Origin: Rhodospirillaceae bacterium
Lineage (GTDB): Bacteria; Pseudomonadota; Alphaproteobacteria; Rickettsiales; UBA3002
Length of the DNA stretch: 5,169 nt
Assembly (NCBI GenBank): GCA_947458525.1
Contig: CANHAG010000124.1
Coordinates: 1 to 5,169 of the forward strand
Direction: 5' to 3'
Shown here: positions 1 through 5,169 of the stretch, piece by piece
Position numbering within the stretch: position 1 is the first letter of the stretch
Layout of the letters: each line of letters starts with the position of its first letter
Made by a program: the position numbers and the translations under genes
Notes under the pieces: generated by a model
What the model saw: only the letters and a program-made list of their open reading frames with translations
What the model was told of the DNA's origin: nothing
The model's database searches: none

Positions 1-839
1 ACCCGCATATCCGGCAGGCCGAGCTGGGCGAGTGTGGAGCCGTCATGATATTCCACCAGCGCATGGATGATGGATTCCGGATGAATCATCACCCCAATTT
101 TTTCCGCCGGCATATCAAAGAGAAAATGTGCCTCTATCAGCTCCAGCCCTTTATTCATCATGGTGGCGGAGTCCACCGAGATTTTTGCCCCCATCTGCCA
201 GCGCGGATGCGCCACCGCTTCCGCGGGCGTAATATGCGCGAATTCCGTGAGTGGCCGGTCAAGAAAGGGCCCGCCTGAGGCCGTGAGTGTGATGCGTTCT
301 ACCGCCGATGCATGGCCAGAGGTGAGCACCTGAAACACCGCGTTATGCTCCGAATCCACCGGCAGAATCTGGGTGCCGTGGCGCTTGCAGGCTTCCATCA
401 CCAGCGTACCAGCACAGACCAGACTTTCCTTATTGGCCAGCGCCACCTGCCGCCCTTGCGCTACTGCCGCCATCACCGCCGGTAATCCCGCCGCCCCGAC
501 AATGGCCGCCACTGTCACATCCGCCGGGTGATGGGCGGCCTCTATCACGCCCCGGGATCCGGCCAATACTTGAATTTTTCTGCCCACAAGCGCGGATTTG
601 AGCGTCTGGTAATGTGCCTCATTCCCAATCGCCACAATCTCGGGGCGAAACTGGCGCGCAAGGGCGATGAGTTTTTCGACATTTTCCTGCGCGGTGAGTG
701 CTGCTACCTGAAACCGTTCCGGGTGATGGGTGAGAATATCCAGCGCACTCGCCCCCACCGAACCTGTCGCACCCAGTACCGTCACGCGCCTTGGGGCGGT
801 GGCGGGCAGGGCAGGAGGGGCGGCGTGGCGTGGTTTCAT
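1..839 (-). CDS. dxr: 1-deoxy-D-xylulose 5-phosphate reductoisomerase, C-terminus cut by window edge
   Basis: The product converts 1-deoxy-D-xylulose 5-phosphate to 2-C-methyl-D-erythritol 4-phosphate with NADPH and a divalent metal. This is the first committed step of the cytosolic MEP isoprenoid pathway. I translated 279 codons by hand; the family is usually about 390-400 residues, so roughly the last 110-120 lie beyond base 1. The NADPH-binding GATGSVG motif is at residues 23-29 and LANKESLVCAG at 134-144. Metal ligands are D162 and E164 in VDSEHN, and E233 in MMNKGLE. TASGGPF (186-192), HPRW with H211, and HPESIIHALVEYHDGS (253-268) are also typical. All catalytic landmarks in the visible part are intact. 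The start is uncertain: ATG at 839 is used here, but a GTG at 857 has a better-placed GAGGTG and would add six residues. About 16 Pro/Ala-rich residues precede the first beta strand. It follows cdsA on the same strand, a conserved pairing. Identity is very secure. Confidence 0.97.
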   Translation of the reverse strand, partial: MKPRHAAPPALPATAPRRVTVLGATGSVGASALDILTHHPERFQVAALTAQENVEKLIALARQFRPEIVAIGNEAHYQTLKSALVGRKIQVLAGSRGVIEAAHHPADVTVAAIVGAAGLPAVMAAVAQGRQVALANKESLVCAGTLVMEACKRHGTQILPVDSEHNAVFQVLTSGHASAVERITLTASGGPFLDRPLTEFAHITPAEAVAHPRWQMGAKISVDSATMMNKGLELIEAHFLFDMPAEKIGVMIHPESIIHALVEYHDGSTLAQLGLPDMR

Positions 840-863
840 GATGAAGGACTCTTGCACAACTCT

Positions 864-869
864 CACCTC
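864..869 (-). promoter_or_regulatory. Candidate Shine-Dalgarno (GAGGTG) for dxr, favouring a GTG start
   Basis: Read on the minus strand, GAGGTG at 869-864 is followed by six bases and then an in-frame GTG at 857-855. The ATG at 839 is 24 bases from this site and has only a weak AAGAG about nine bases upstream. The frame is open back to a TGA at 875-873, so both starts are possible. The GTG start would begin MQESFIMKPRH. The choice matters little for function, because both starts lie well before the GATGSVG motif. Confidence 0.45.
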
Positions 870-873
870 TTGT

Positions 874-912
874 CATTCCCGCGAAAGCGGGAATCCAGCC
901 TTTGCTGGAATG
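874..912. repeat. REP-like palindromic repeat with two adjacent hairpins, between cdsA and dxr
   Basis: A perfect 8-bp stem, ATTCCCGC (875-882) with GCGGGAAT (887-894), encloses a GAAA loop. It is followed directly by a second stem, CCAGC (895-899) with GCTGG (904-908), around a four-base loop. The outer CATTCC (874-879) and GGAATG (907-912) can also pair as an alternative closing stem. From general knowledge, CATTCCCGCGAAAGCGGGAATCC-type sequences recur as dispersed intergenic repeats in many proteobacterial genomes. Only one copy is visible here, so its repetitive nature is inferred. Seven Ts follow on the plus strand (916-922), but transcription of the flanking genes is on the minus strand, where they read as As before the hairpin. 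It is therefore not a normal terminator for cdsA. It more likely folds in the cdsA-dxr message. Confidence 0.8.
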
Positions 913-925
913 AAGTTTTTTTATC

Positions 926-951
926 ACATACATGGTTCATGAACATACATG
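926..951. repeat. Direct repeat ACATACATG x2 around a GTTCATGAAC palindrome
   Basis: ACATACATG occurs at 926-934 and again at 943-951. A 10-base perfect palindrome, GTTCATGAAC, lies at 935-944 and overlaps the second copy by two bases. The block fills the space between the T-run beside the REP-like element and the cdsA stop codon. It may be chance, a protein-binding site, or debris from repeat insertion; nothing seen separates these. Confidence 0.4.
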
Positions 952-952
952 C

Positions 953-1606
953 TTAGAGCGAAAATACCTGAGGCAAAGCCGCAAGCATCGCGCAAGGGAT
1001 GAGCGCATCCACCCGGTCAAACAGCCCGCCATGGCCGGGGATGAGCCTGCCGCTATCTTTCACCCCGGCGCGGCGCTTCATCCAGGATTCAAACAGGTCA
1101 CCTCCAAGCCCCAGAAGCGTAAACAGCAACGCCACAAACGGCACAAATGCCAGTGTCACAGGCATATGCCAGAAAAGGGTAAGGCAGGCAAAAAGCAGCG
1201 TCACCGCGATCCATGCGCCGATGAGCCCCTCCCAGCTTTTGCCGGGGCTGATGCTGGGTACGATTTTATGCGCTCCGAAGGGTTTGCCCACGAAATACGC
1301 GGCGGAATCCATCACCGCCACGCTCAGCAGCAGCAAAAGTACCGTTTCAGCACCGGAAAAAAAATGTAAAGCCGCAAGGCTTGCAATGCCAAGCCCAATA
1401 TAAAAAAGGCCGAAGATAAGCCAGACCAGCCGGTAGCGGCGCCCGCGAATCAGCCCCCACCATTCATAGATAAGAATGACGGCGGCGGCCGCAAGCATGG
1501 CGGCAAAGCTCCAGAAGCTCGCAAGGGTGAGGACGAGCGCGCCGGCTGCCAGAAGCACAGCGCTTTTGACGCGGGTTGCAAGTTCAGAAGCAGCAGGTGC
1601 GTTCAT
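953..1606 (-). CDS. cdsA: Phosphatidate cytidylyltransferase (CDP-diglyceride synthase)
   Basis: CdsA is an inner-membrane enzyme that makes CDP-diacylglycerol from phosphatidic acid and CTP, the branch point for bacterial phospholipids. The 217-residue product carries the full CdsA signature at residues 174-200: S174, K177-R178, K183-D184, PGHGG (190-194), then D197-R198 and D200, which bind metal and substrate in this family. An earlier conserved block around D100 (DSAAYFVGKPFG) and SPGKSWEG (120-127) is also typical. Hydrophobic stretches at about 14-46, 59-82, 88-106, 127-146 and 149-168 indicate a multi-pass membrane protein. It is shorter than the roughly 285-residue E. coli enzyme, mainly at the N-terminus, as in many alphaproteobacterial versions. 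The ATG is 12 bases after the upstream stop codon with no clear Shine-Dalgarno, suggesting translational coupling. dxr follows after 113 bases. Confidence 0.96.
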   Translation of the reverse strand: MNAPAASELATRVKSAVLLAAGALVLTLASFWSFAAMLAAAAVILIYEWWGLIRGRRYRLVWLIFGLFYIGLGIASLAALHFFSGAETVLLLLLSVAVMDSAAYFVGKPFGAHKIVPSISPGKSWEGLIGAWIAVTLLFACLTLFWHMPVTLAFVPFVALLFTLLGLGGDLFESWMKRRAGVKDSGRLIPGHGGLFDRVDALIPCAMLAALPQVFSL

Positions 1607-1618
1607 GAGGGTACCGGA

Positions 1619-2248
1619 TCAGTAGGTCACGTATTTTTCTTCGCCGGAGAGCACAATATCAATCAACCCGGCAAAGCCCGGCTGGCCACTCAGGGGATTC
1701 ATGCGCAGCGTGACCCCTTCGCGCGTTTGCGGACTCAGTTTTTTATAGATGGGATCTTCGTCATTGCGCGCGTCATTTTCAAAAAACAATACGGTTTCGA
1801 ACGGTTCCATCTGCGGGGCTTTGACGCGGATATGAATAGCGGGAGCAGAGCTTTCCACCGGGCCTGGAAAAAGCGTGATGAAACTGAAGCGCCCGTCACC
1901 GCTGGTGGATGCGCGGCCTGTGCCGGCAAAGACAGGGTAGGGATTGGCAAGCTCCGCACGGCTCGGAAAGTTCCATTTTCCGAACGGGTCTGGCTGCCAG
2001 ATTTCCACCAGCGCATCACCCACCGGCATGCAGTTTCGATCCAGCACCCGGCCAAGAATAGTCAGGCGCTGGCCTTCAGCAGCTTGCGACTTGCCGGTAG
2101 GGCGAATCAGATTGTTGGTTGGGAAAATAGCCTCAGTACCCGGATAATTCGCCGTGCGCAGTGCGGCAGTGAGCGCGCATTCCGCATGCGCAGAAAGCGG
2201 CAGAAGCAACGCGATAAAAAGTACAAGACGTGAGAATTTCACCCGCAT
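1619..2248 (-). CDS. Secreted intradiol dioxygenase-fold protein, iron ligands mostly missing
   Basis: The 209-residue product starts with a clear signal peptide: basic MRVKFSR, a hydrophobic core LVLFIALLLPL, and cleavage predicted after AHA (residue 22). The mature protein matches intradiol (protocatechuate 3,4-dioxygenase-like) proteins. It has a beta-rich start with TILGRVLDRNCMPVGDALVEIWQPDPFG (about 63-90), AGTGRASTSGDGRFSFITLFPGP (about 108-130), and a histidine block APAIHIRVKA followed by FETVLFFEND. In active enzymes two Tyr and two His hold Fe(III). Here the first Tyr position is W92 (GKW), the second is V131 (PGPV), and the first His is probably A137, leaving only H139. This resembles the non-catalytic alpha subunit of protocatechuate dioxygenase, which also has an APHIN-type block. 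I infer a structural, binding or altered catalytic role outside the cytoplasm. ATG 2248 is preferred to TTG 2257; neither has a strong ribosome-binding site. It lies 12 bases before cdsA. Confidence 0.85.
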   Translation of the reverse strand: MRVKFSRLVLFIALLLPLSAHAECALTAALRTANYPGTEAIFPTNNLIRPTGKSQAAEGQRLTILGRVLDRNCMPVGDALVEIWQPDPFGKWNFPSRAELANPYPVFAGTGRASTSGDGRFSFITLFPGPVESSAPAIHIRVKAPQMEPFETVLFFENDARNDEDPIYKKLSPQTREGVTLRMNPLSGQPGFAGLIDIVLSGEEKYVTY

Positions 2249-2290
2249 AGAGCGCAAGACTAGCCGCAGGCTTCAGAAATTGCAACGCAT

Positions 2291-4345
2291 CTACTGCACG
2301 GTGGGGTGTTCGGAGTGAAGCTGGGCTTTTTTCTTCTTATCCGCCAGATATTCCGACCAGTGCTGCGTATCCCGCTTTGCTTCGCCGCGCAGTGCCTGAC
2401 GATGTCGATCCGTCACCGAAGGTGGCGGTGGCGAGGTGAGTGCCTGACGATGGTCTTCTATAATTGAAGAATGGGTGACTTTCGTCTGGGGTTTCGCCGA
2501 TAATTTGGGCGGCAGACTGCCATCACCGGCTTTTGCCACCGACTGACCGGTGCTGCTGTCTGCTACTTCTAGATTACCTTCCTTGCCACCGATATCGATG
2601 GAGAAATTTCCCATAATCATGCTGCCGATATCTCGGGCGTGGCGCGCGAACTCCCTCACCCGGAAAGATCCCAGCGCATCCATCGCGTCATAAATCTTTT
2701 TATCCATTTTTCCAAGCCCACCCTCGCTTGGCCGGTCATCTACCCTCAGGCCAAACTCTGCCTTGGCGATCATATAGGGCGTGTAGGAGTAGGAGGCATC
2801 CACCATCTCGCGCAGCAATGCTTCGCGGTCAAGGGTGTTTTGCCCGAAAAACCGGCTGATACGGCCGGAGCCGTGAAGCAGGGATTGTCCCAGGCCGCTT
2901 TCCAGAATTTTACTGCCCGTGCCATAAGATAACTTGCCAAACGGATTCAGTATTTTGCTGAACAGGCTTTTCTGGTGCCGGGCGGCGTAGGGATCAAAAT
3001 TTGTAAGATCATGGCCGGTGATTGCGGTCTGATGAAAGAAGACAGGCGCTCCGGCCGCGACAGGCCGGCCGTAGGTGCTTCCCTGAAACAGGCGGTTTTG
3101 ATTCATGCCCAGCGAGTCAGATTTTGCGACAGGGGCGCGTAGCGTATAGCCATAATCTGCATTCAGTGGCCCAGAGCGCCACTTGCTCTGCGGCGTGCGG
3201 AACACCCAGAAAAACGGCACGGAAGGCTGCATGTAAAGATTCGCTTTGATAAAGCTTTTGATGATATAGCGCCCAAGATCCTTTACGCCCGTGAGCGTAT
3301 CGGCCACCGGGTGCTCGGGCAGGCCGGGCAGGCTGAGCGAGAAGCCGTTTTTTTTCCATGAGGCAAGGCCGCGCCCGATCGCATCATAGGTTTCGCGGTA
3401 CATCAGCGTGTACCAGTTATAGCCGGTGAATCTGAGCTGCAGATCAAGCGCGCCGGATTTCTGATAATCACCGATGACTTTACCCCGATCGTCCAGCTGG
3501 TAGCTGCCCCCATTCCAGCCATGGTCAAGATAAAGCTTGGATCCCGCTGCCATTTTACCAATCAGACGGCGCTGCAGTTTCATCTGGAACACGTAAGGCA
3601 GAGCGACAGCCCAGTCTTCACCGGCGTTTTTAGTCAGAATTCGCCAGGTAGTATGGCCGGTATAGGCAAGAAGTTTTCGAAGATCAAAATTCCCCTCCTC
3701 ATCCCGCCATGGTTTTTTCACGTTGGGGTCGAGTGTGTAGATGATATTGCGTACCGCTGCATCCGCCGCAGATGCGCAGGAAAAGTCAAAACTCGTCACC
3801 ACCATTTCTGCACCCAGACTGCGGCCAAGCGGCAGCCGGTTCATCGTTGCTGCGAGTGCAGAAGGCACGTCATGAGGCGCTCTGTTCCAGTAATAAGCAT
3901 TGCGGCGGAACCAGACGAGATCCTCCGCCCGCTTTGCCCCCACCAGCGGGCGCAGCACGGCTTTAATGGGCGTGCCAAACACTGTGTCAAACCCTTTGGC
4001 AACGGCCTGGAGAGGTTTTTTACTGTCAAACTTCCAGTCTTCGGGGTGATAATTGCGCATCTGATCGCGGGCATAGCGCGTGCCAAGTGCAAAGGCTGCG
4101 GCACCAAAAATTCCCCGCGAGATCAGGCGTACGGCTGTACGCGTGCTGGTTCTATCCATCCAGGTCAGATGCTCCGCGCCCTTGGCGTAAAGCCCACCGC
4201 CGCCCAGATAGGATTCCATGCTGCTGGTTTCGCTCGTGGTCTCGAACGCGCGCGGGCGTTGCCGCTCCGGTGCGTTTGCGTCGCCCGGACTGTCGGATGC
4301 ATCCGTCCGCGCATCGGGTGGTTTTTTTGTAGGTTCATCAACCAT
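2291..4345 (-). CDS. Large uncharacterised protein, 684 residues
   Basis: I do not recognise this protein. It begins with a charged, Pro/Ser/Thr-rich segment that looks disordered (residues 1-45). A short glycine patch follows (GGGG near 48-51), then a weakly hydrophobic stretch at about 77-88 (RGIFGAAAFALG) that is short for a membrane span. The middle (about 95-470) is rich in Trp, Tyr and Arg, with few low-complexity runs, and looks folded. It includes AGEDWAVALPYVFQMKLQRRL (241-261) and LYMQPSVPFFWVFRTPQSKW (370-389). The only cysteine is C190. The tail from about 585 is polar and Pro/Lys-rich (SPPPP, KKKK) and contains a short repeated DHRQAL/RHRQAL unit. There is no clear signal peptide and no catalytic motif I can name. 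The start is well supported by AGGAGAAG nine bases upstream of the ATG. It is the first gene of the minus-strand unit. Length, coherent composition and the ribosome-binding site make it a real gene. Confidence 0.9.
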   Translation of the reverse strand: MVDEPTKKPPDARTDASDSPGDANAPERQRPRAFETTSETSSMESYLGGGGLYAKGAEHLTWMDRTSTRTAVRLISRGIFGAAAFALGTRYARDQMRNYHPEDWKFDSKKPLQAVAKGFDTVFGTPIKAVLRPLVGAKRAEDLVWFRRNAYYWNRAPHDVPSALAATMNRLPLGRSLGAEMVVTSFDFSCASAADAAVRNIIYTLDPNVKKPWRDEEGNFDLRKLLAYTGHTTWRILTKNAGEDWAVALPYVFQMKLQRRLIGKMAAGSKLYLDHGWNGGSYQLDDRGKVIGDYQKSGALDLQLRFTGYNWYTLMYRETYDAIGRGLASWKKNGFSLSLPGLPEHPVADTLTGVKDLGRYIIKSFIKANLYMQPSVPFFWVFRTPQSKWRSGPLNADYGYTLRAPVAKSDSLGMNQNRLFQGSTYGRPVAAGAPVFFHQTAITGHDLTNFDPYAARHQKSLFSKILNPFGKLSYGTGSKILESGLGQSLLHGSGRISRFFGQNTLDREALLREMVDASYSYTPYMIAKAEFGLRVDDRPSEGGLGKMDKKIYDAMDALGSFRVREFARHARDIGSMIMGNFSIDIGGKEGNLEVADSSTGQSVAKAGDGSLPPKLSAKPQTKVTHSSIIEDHRQALTSPPPPSVTDRHRQALRGEAKRDTQHWSEYLADKKKKAQLHSEHPTVQ
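2391..2452. repeat. In-frame 14-base direct repeat in the C-terminal tail of the 684-residue gene
   Basis: AGTGCCTGACGATG occurs at 2391-2404 and 2439-2452, 48 bases (16 codons) apart. In the minus-strand protein it gives DHRQAL (631-636) and RHRQAL (647-652), separated by a Pro-rich linker. The reading frame is kept. The repeat suggests a small tandem duplication in a disordered tail, or two copies of a short linear motif. Confidence 0.7.
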
Positions 4346-4354
4346 GTAGAAACA

Positions 4355-4362
4355 CTTCTCCT
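4355..4362 (-). promoter_or_regulatory. Ribosome-binding site of the 684-residue gene
   Basis: Minus-strand AGGAGAAG (4362-4355) lies nine bases before the ATG at 4345-4343. It is the clearest Shine-Dalgarno in the minus-strand unit and fixes this start. Confidence 0.8.
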
Positions 4363-4444
4363 CAGCTTGAAGATAGCAAAAAAAAGAGGGAAGTTTTGTG
4401 AATCTTTTATGACGGTTGTGCCAATTCGCGTAAGGAGAAAAATA

Positions 4445-4466
4445 AAAATATTCAATATTTTATAAT
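4445..4466 (+). promoter_or_regulatory. Candidate promoter -10 (TATAAT) abutting an 8-1-8 inverted repeat
   Basis: AAAATATT (4445-4452) and AATATTTT (4454-4461) form a perfect inverted repeat around one C. TATAAT at 4461-4466 overlaps its last base and could be the -10 box of the plus-strand gene, giving a leader of roughly 110 bases. No good -35 box is found 17 bases upstream. The repeat sits where an operator would control the plus-strand promoter, and possibly the divergent one too. AT-rich palindromes and TATAAT arise easily by chance in such sequence, so this is tentative. Confidence 0.4.
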
Positions 4467-4575
4467 GCGTTACAAATGCTTGTAGATGCATGGGTCGTTA
4501 TATGGAGGTCTAATCTTCTTGACGCGCTCCGGTTTTCTTATCACGCTCGCATGGCATTGCACTGTCCTGCCTGAT

Positions 4576-4580
4576 GGAGG
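4576..4580 (+). promoter_or_regulatory. Shine-Dalgarno (GGAGG) that decides the SLOG gene start
   Basis: GGAGG at 4576-4580 lies five bases before GTG 4586-4588. The in-frame ATG at 4574 overlaps this site and has no Shine-Dalgarno of its own. The GTG is therefore the more likely start, giving a protein that begins MKRLPIIGVIGS. Confidence 0.7.
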
Positions 4581-4585
4581 TTTTC

Positions 4586-5116
4586 GTGAAACGTTTGCCC
4601 ATTATTGGTGTTATTGGCTCGCATGTGGATAGCCACCCTGAGTTCAGCATCCCTCTGGGTGAGATGATTGCCGCGCGCGGCTATCATTTGTTAACCGGTG
4701 GTGGTGGCGGCGTGATGACGTCGGTTGCGAAAAGCTTTACCTCGAACCCTTCGCGGCTTGGCCTGTGTATCGGCATTGTGCCGATTGAAGATGTCGCCGA
4801 GGTAAAAAAATTACCGCATTATACCAATCCCTATATTGAAGTGCCGATTATCACCCATCTCACCTCGCGTGCGGTCAATGGCTCCGCAATGCCTATGGCG
4901 CATAACGAAGTGAATATCCTTTCGAGCGATGTGATTATCGGGCTACCGGGTCTTAAAGGCACTAAGGCGGAAACCTCCATGGCGCTGGTGCTGGAAAAAC
5001 CTGTGATTCTTTTTGGCAGACGCGAGGAATTCAGCAATTTCCCCACCGCCACCATGGTGGTGGAAGAGATCAAGGAAGTGGAACGGTTTATTGCCAGACA
5101 TCTGGCCGGGCGATAA
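4586..5116 (+). CDS. SLOG-superfamily protein (LOG / molybdenum-cofactor-carrier-like)
   Basis: The 176-residue product is a single Rossmann-like domain of the SLOG superfamily, which includes LOG cytokinin-activating phosphoribohydrolases, the domain annotated as 'lysine decarboxylase', and molybdenum-cofactor carrier proteins. The first strand and loop are PIIGVIGSH (5-13). GGGGGVM (38-44) is the glycine-rich nucleotide or phosphate loop. PGLKGTKAE (121-129) corresponds to the PGGxGTxxE motif of LOG enzymes, with the second Gly replaced by Leu and the final Glu kept. KPVILFG (138-144) is the usual late strand. The length fits a stand-alone family member. No signal peptide or membrane segment is seen, so it should be cytosolic. 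The exact ligand cannot be told from sequence: it may bind or hydrolyse a nucleotide, or carry a cofactor. It is transcribed away from the envelope-gene unit and may share only the control region with it. An alternative ATG start at 4574 would add four residues. Confidence 0.85.
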   Translation: MKRLPIIGVIGSHVDSHPEFSIPLGEMIAARGYHLLTGGGGGVMTSVAKSFTSNPSRLGLCIGIVPIEDVAEVKKLPHYTNPYIEVPIITHLTSRAVNGSAMPMAHNEVNILSSDVIIGLPGLKGTKAETSMALVLEKPVILFGRREEFSNFPTATMVVEEIKEVERFIARHLAGR

Positions 5117-5135
5117 AATCCCCTTTATTTTACGA

Positions 5136-5154
5136 GCAATGATACGCTCATTGC
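5136..5154. repeat. Small hairpin downstream of the SLOG gene
   Basis: GCAATGA (5136-5142) pairs perfectly with TCATTGC (5148-5154) around a five-base loop, 19 bases after the stop codon. No T-run follows on either strand, so an intrinsic terminator is not well supported. It could be a weak terminator, a binding site, or chance. The rest of 5117-5169 shows nothing recognisable. Confidence 0.4.
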
Positions 5155-5169
5155 GGCATGTCGCGCAGT

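Larger units (their letters stand above)
4346..4573. other. Divergent intergenic region, AT-rich centre
   Basis: This region separates the minus-strand unit from the plus-strand SLOG gene and should hold both promoters. The part from about 4375 to 4505 is much more AT-rich than the genes. It contains an A-run near 4378-4385, a consensus TATAAT, an AT-rich inverted repeat, and GGAGG at 4504-4508 with no convincing ORF behind it. TTGACG at 4519-4524 resembles a -35 box, but I see no good -10 box at 16-18 bases from it. I see no RNA gene or riboswitch. Confidence 0.6.

Noticed and set aside
874..922. Intrinsic terminator (hairpin plus T7) after cdsA
   Set aside because: The T-run follows the hairpin only on the plus strand, while cdsA and dxr are read on the minus strand. 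A terminator for a plus-strand transcript has no visible gene to serve.
528..956. Plus- and minus-strand open frames over the dxr start region
   Set aside because: They overlap the secure dxr frame and the palindromic repeat; their translations are low-complexity shadows.
932..1403. Two plus-strand open frames opposite cdsA
   Set aside because: cdsA carries a complete family signature on the other strand; these frames are antisense shadows.
1727..2233. Plus-strand open frame of 168 codons opposite the dioxygenase-like gene
   Set aside because: The minus-strand frame has a signal peptide and recognisable fold motifs; the plus frame has neither.
1619..2257. TTG start at 2257 and lipoprotein processing at the cysteine after AHAE
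   Set aside because: ATG at 2248 gives a normal signal peptide without the extra residues, and the Glu directly before Cys does not fit a lipobox.
3521..4465. Long plus-strand open frame (314 codons) opposite the 684-residue gene
   Set aside because: It is antisense to a longer frame with a strong ribosome-binding site. Its translation is rich in Cys, His and Arg, typical of the reverse of a GC-rich gene, and matches no family I know.
4519..4547. Promoter with TTGACG as -35 box
   Set aside because: At the proper 16-18 base spacing there is no sequence resembling a -10 box.
5117..5169. Start of another gene at the right edge
   Set aside because: Only 53 bases remain, with no convincing ribosome-binding site and start or family motif.

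Overview
The window looks like a chromosomal stretch from an alphaproteobacterium or close relative. GC content is moderate to high, except for one AT-rich intergenic region. The adjacent pair cdsA-dxr, in that transcriptional order, is part of the conserved uppS-cdsA-dxr-rseP cluster of many Proteobacteria. The taxonomic call is inference; there is no rRNA or other phylogenetic marker here.

Layout. Four genes lie on the minus strand and probably form one transcription unit, read from high to low coordinates: a 684-residue protein I do not recognise (4345-2291); a secreted protein with an intradiol-dioxygenase-type fold (2248-1619); cdsA, CDP-diglyceride synthase (1606-953); and dxr, 1-deoxy-D-xylulose 5-phosphate reductoisomerase (839 to the left edge, C-terminus cut off). 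The gaps are 42, 12 and 113 bases, and no convincing minus-strand terminator is visible between them. The cdsA-dxr gap holds a REP-like palindromic repeat that ends just before the ribosome-binding region of dxr.

An AT-rich intergenic region of about 240 bases separates this unit from a divergent plus-strand gene (4586-5116). That gene encodes a small Rossmann-like protein of the SLOG superfamily, related to LOG and molybdenum-cofactor-carrier proteins. The region contains a consensus TATAAT next to an 8-1-8 inverted repeat. The last 53 bases hold a small hairpin and no visible gene.

Function. cdsA makes CDP-diacylglycerol for phospholipids. dxr commits carbon to isoprenoids through the MEP pathway, including undecaprenyl phosphate. 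Both serve the cell envelope. uppS, often found directly upstream of cdsA, is not there; its place is taken by the dioxygenase-like gene and the 684-residue gene. The dioxygenase-like protein appears to lack three of the four usual iron ligands, so it is probably not an ordinary ring-cleaving enzyme. These two upstream genes are the least explained part of the window. I found no CRISPR array, tRNA, rRNA or insertion sequence.
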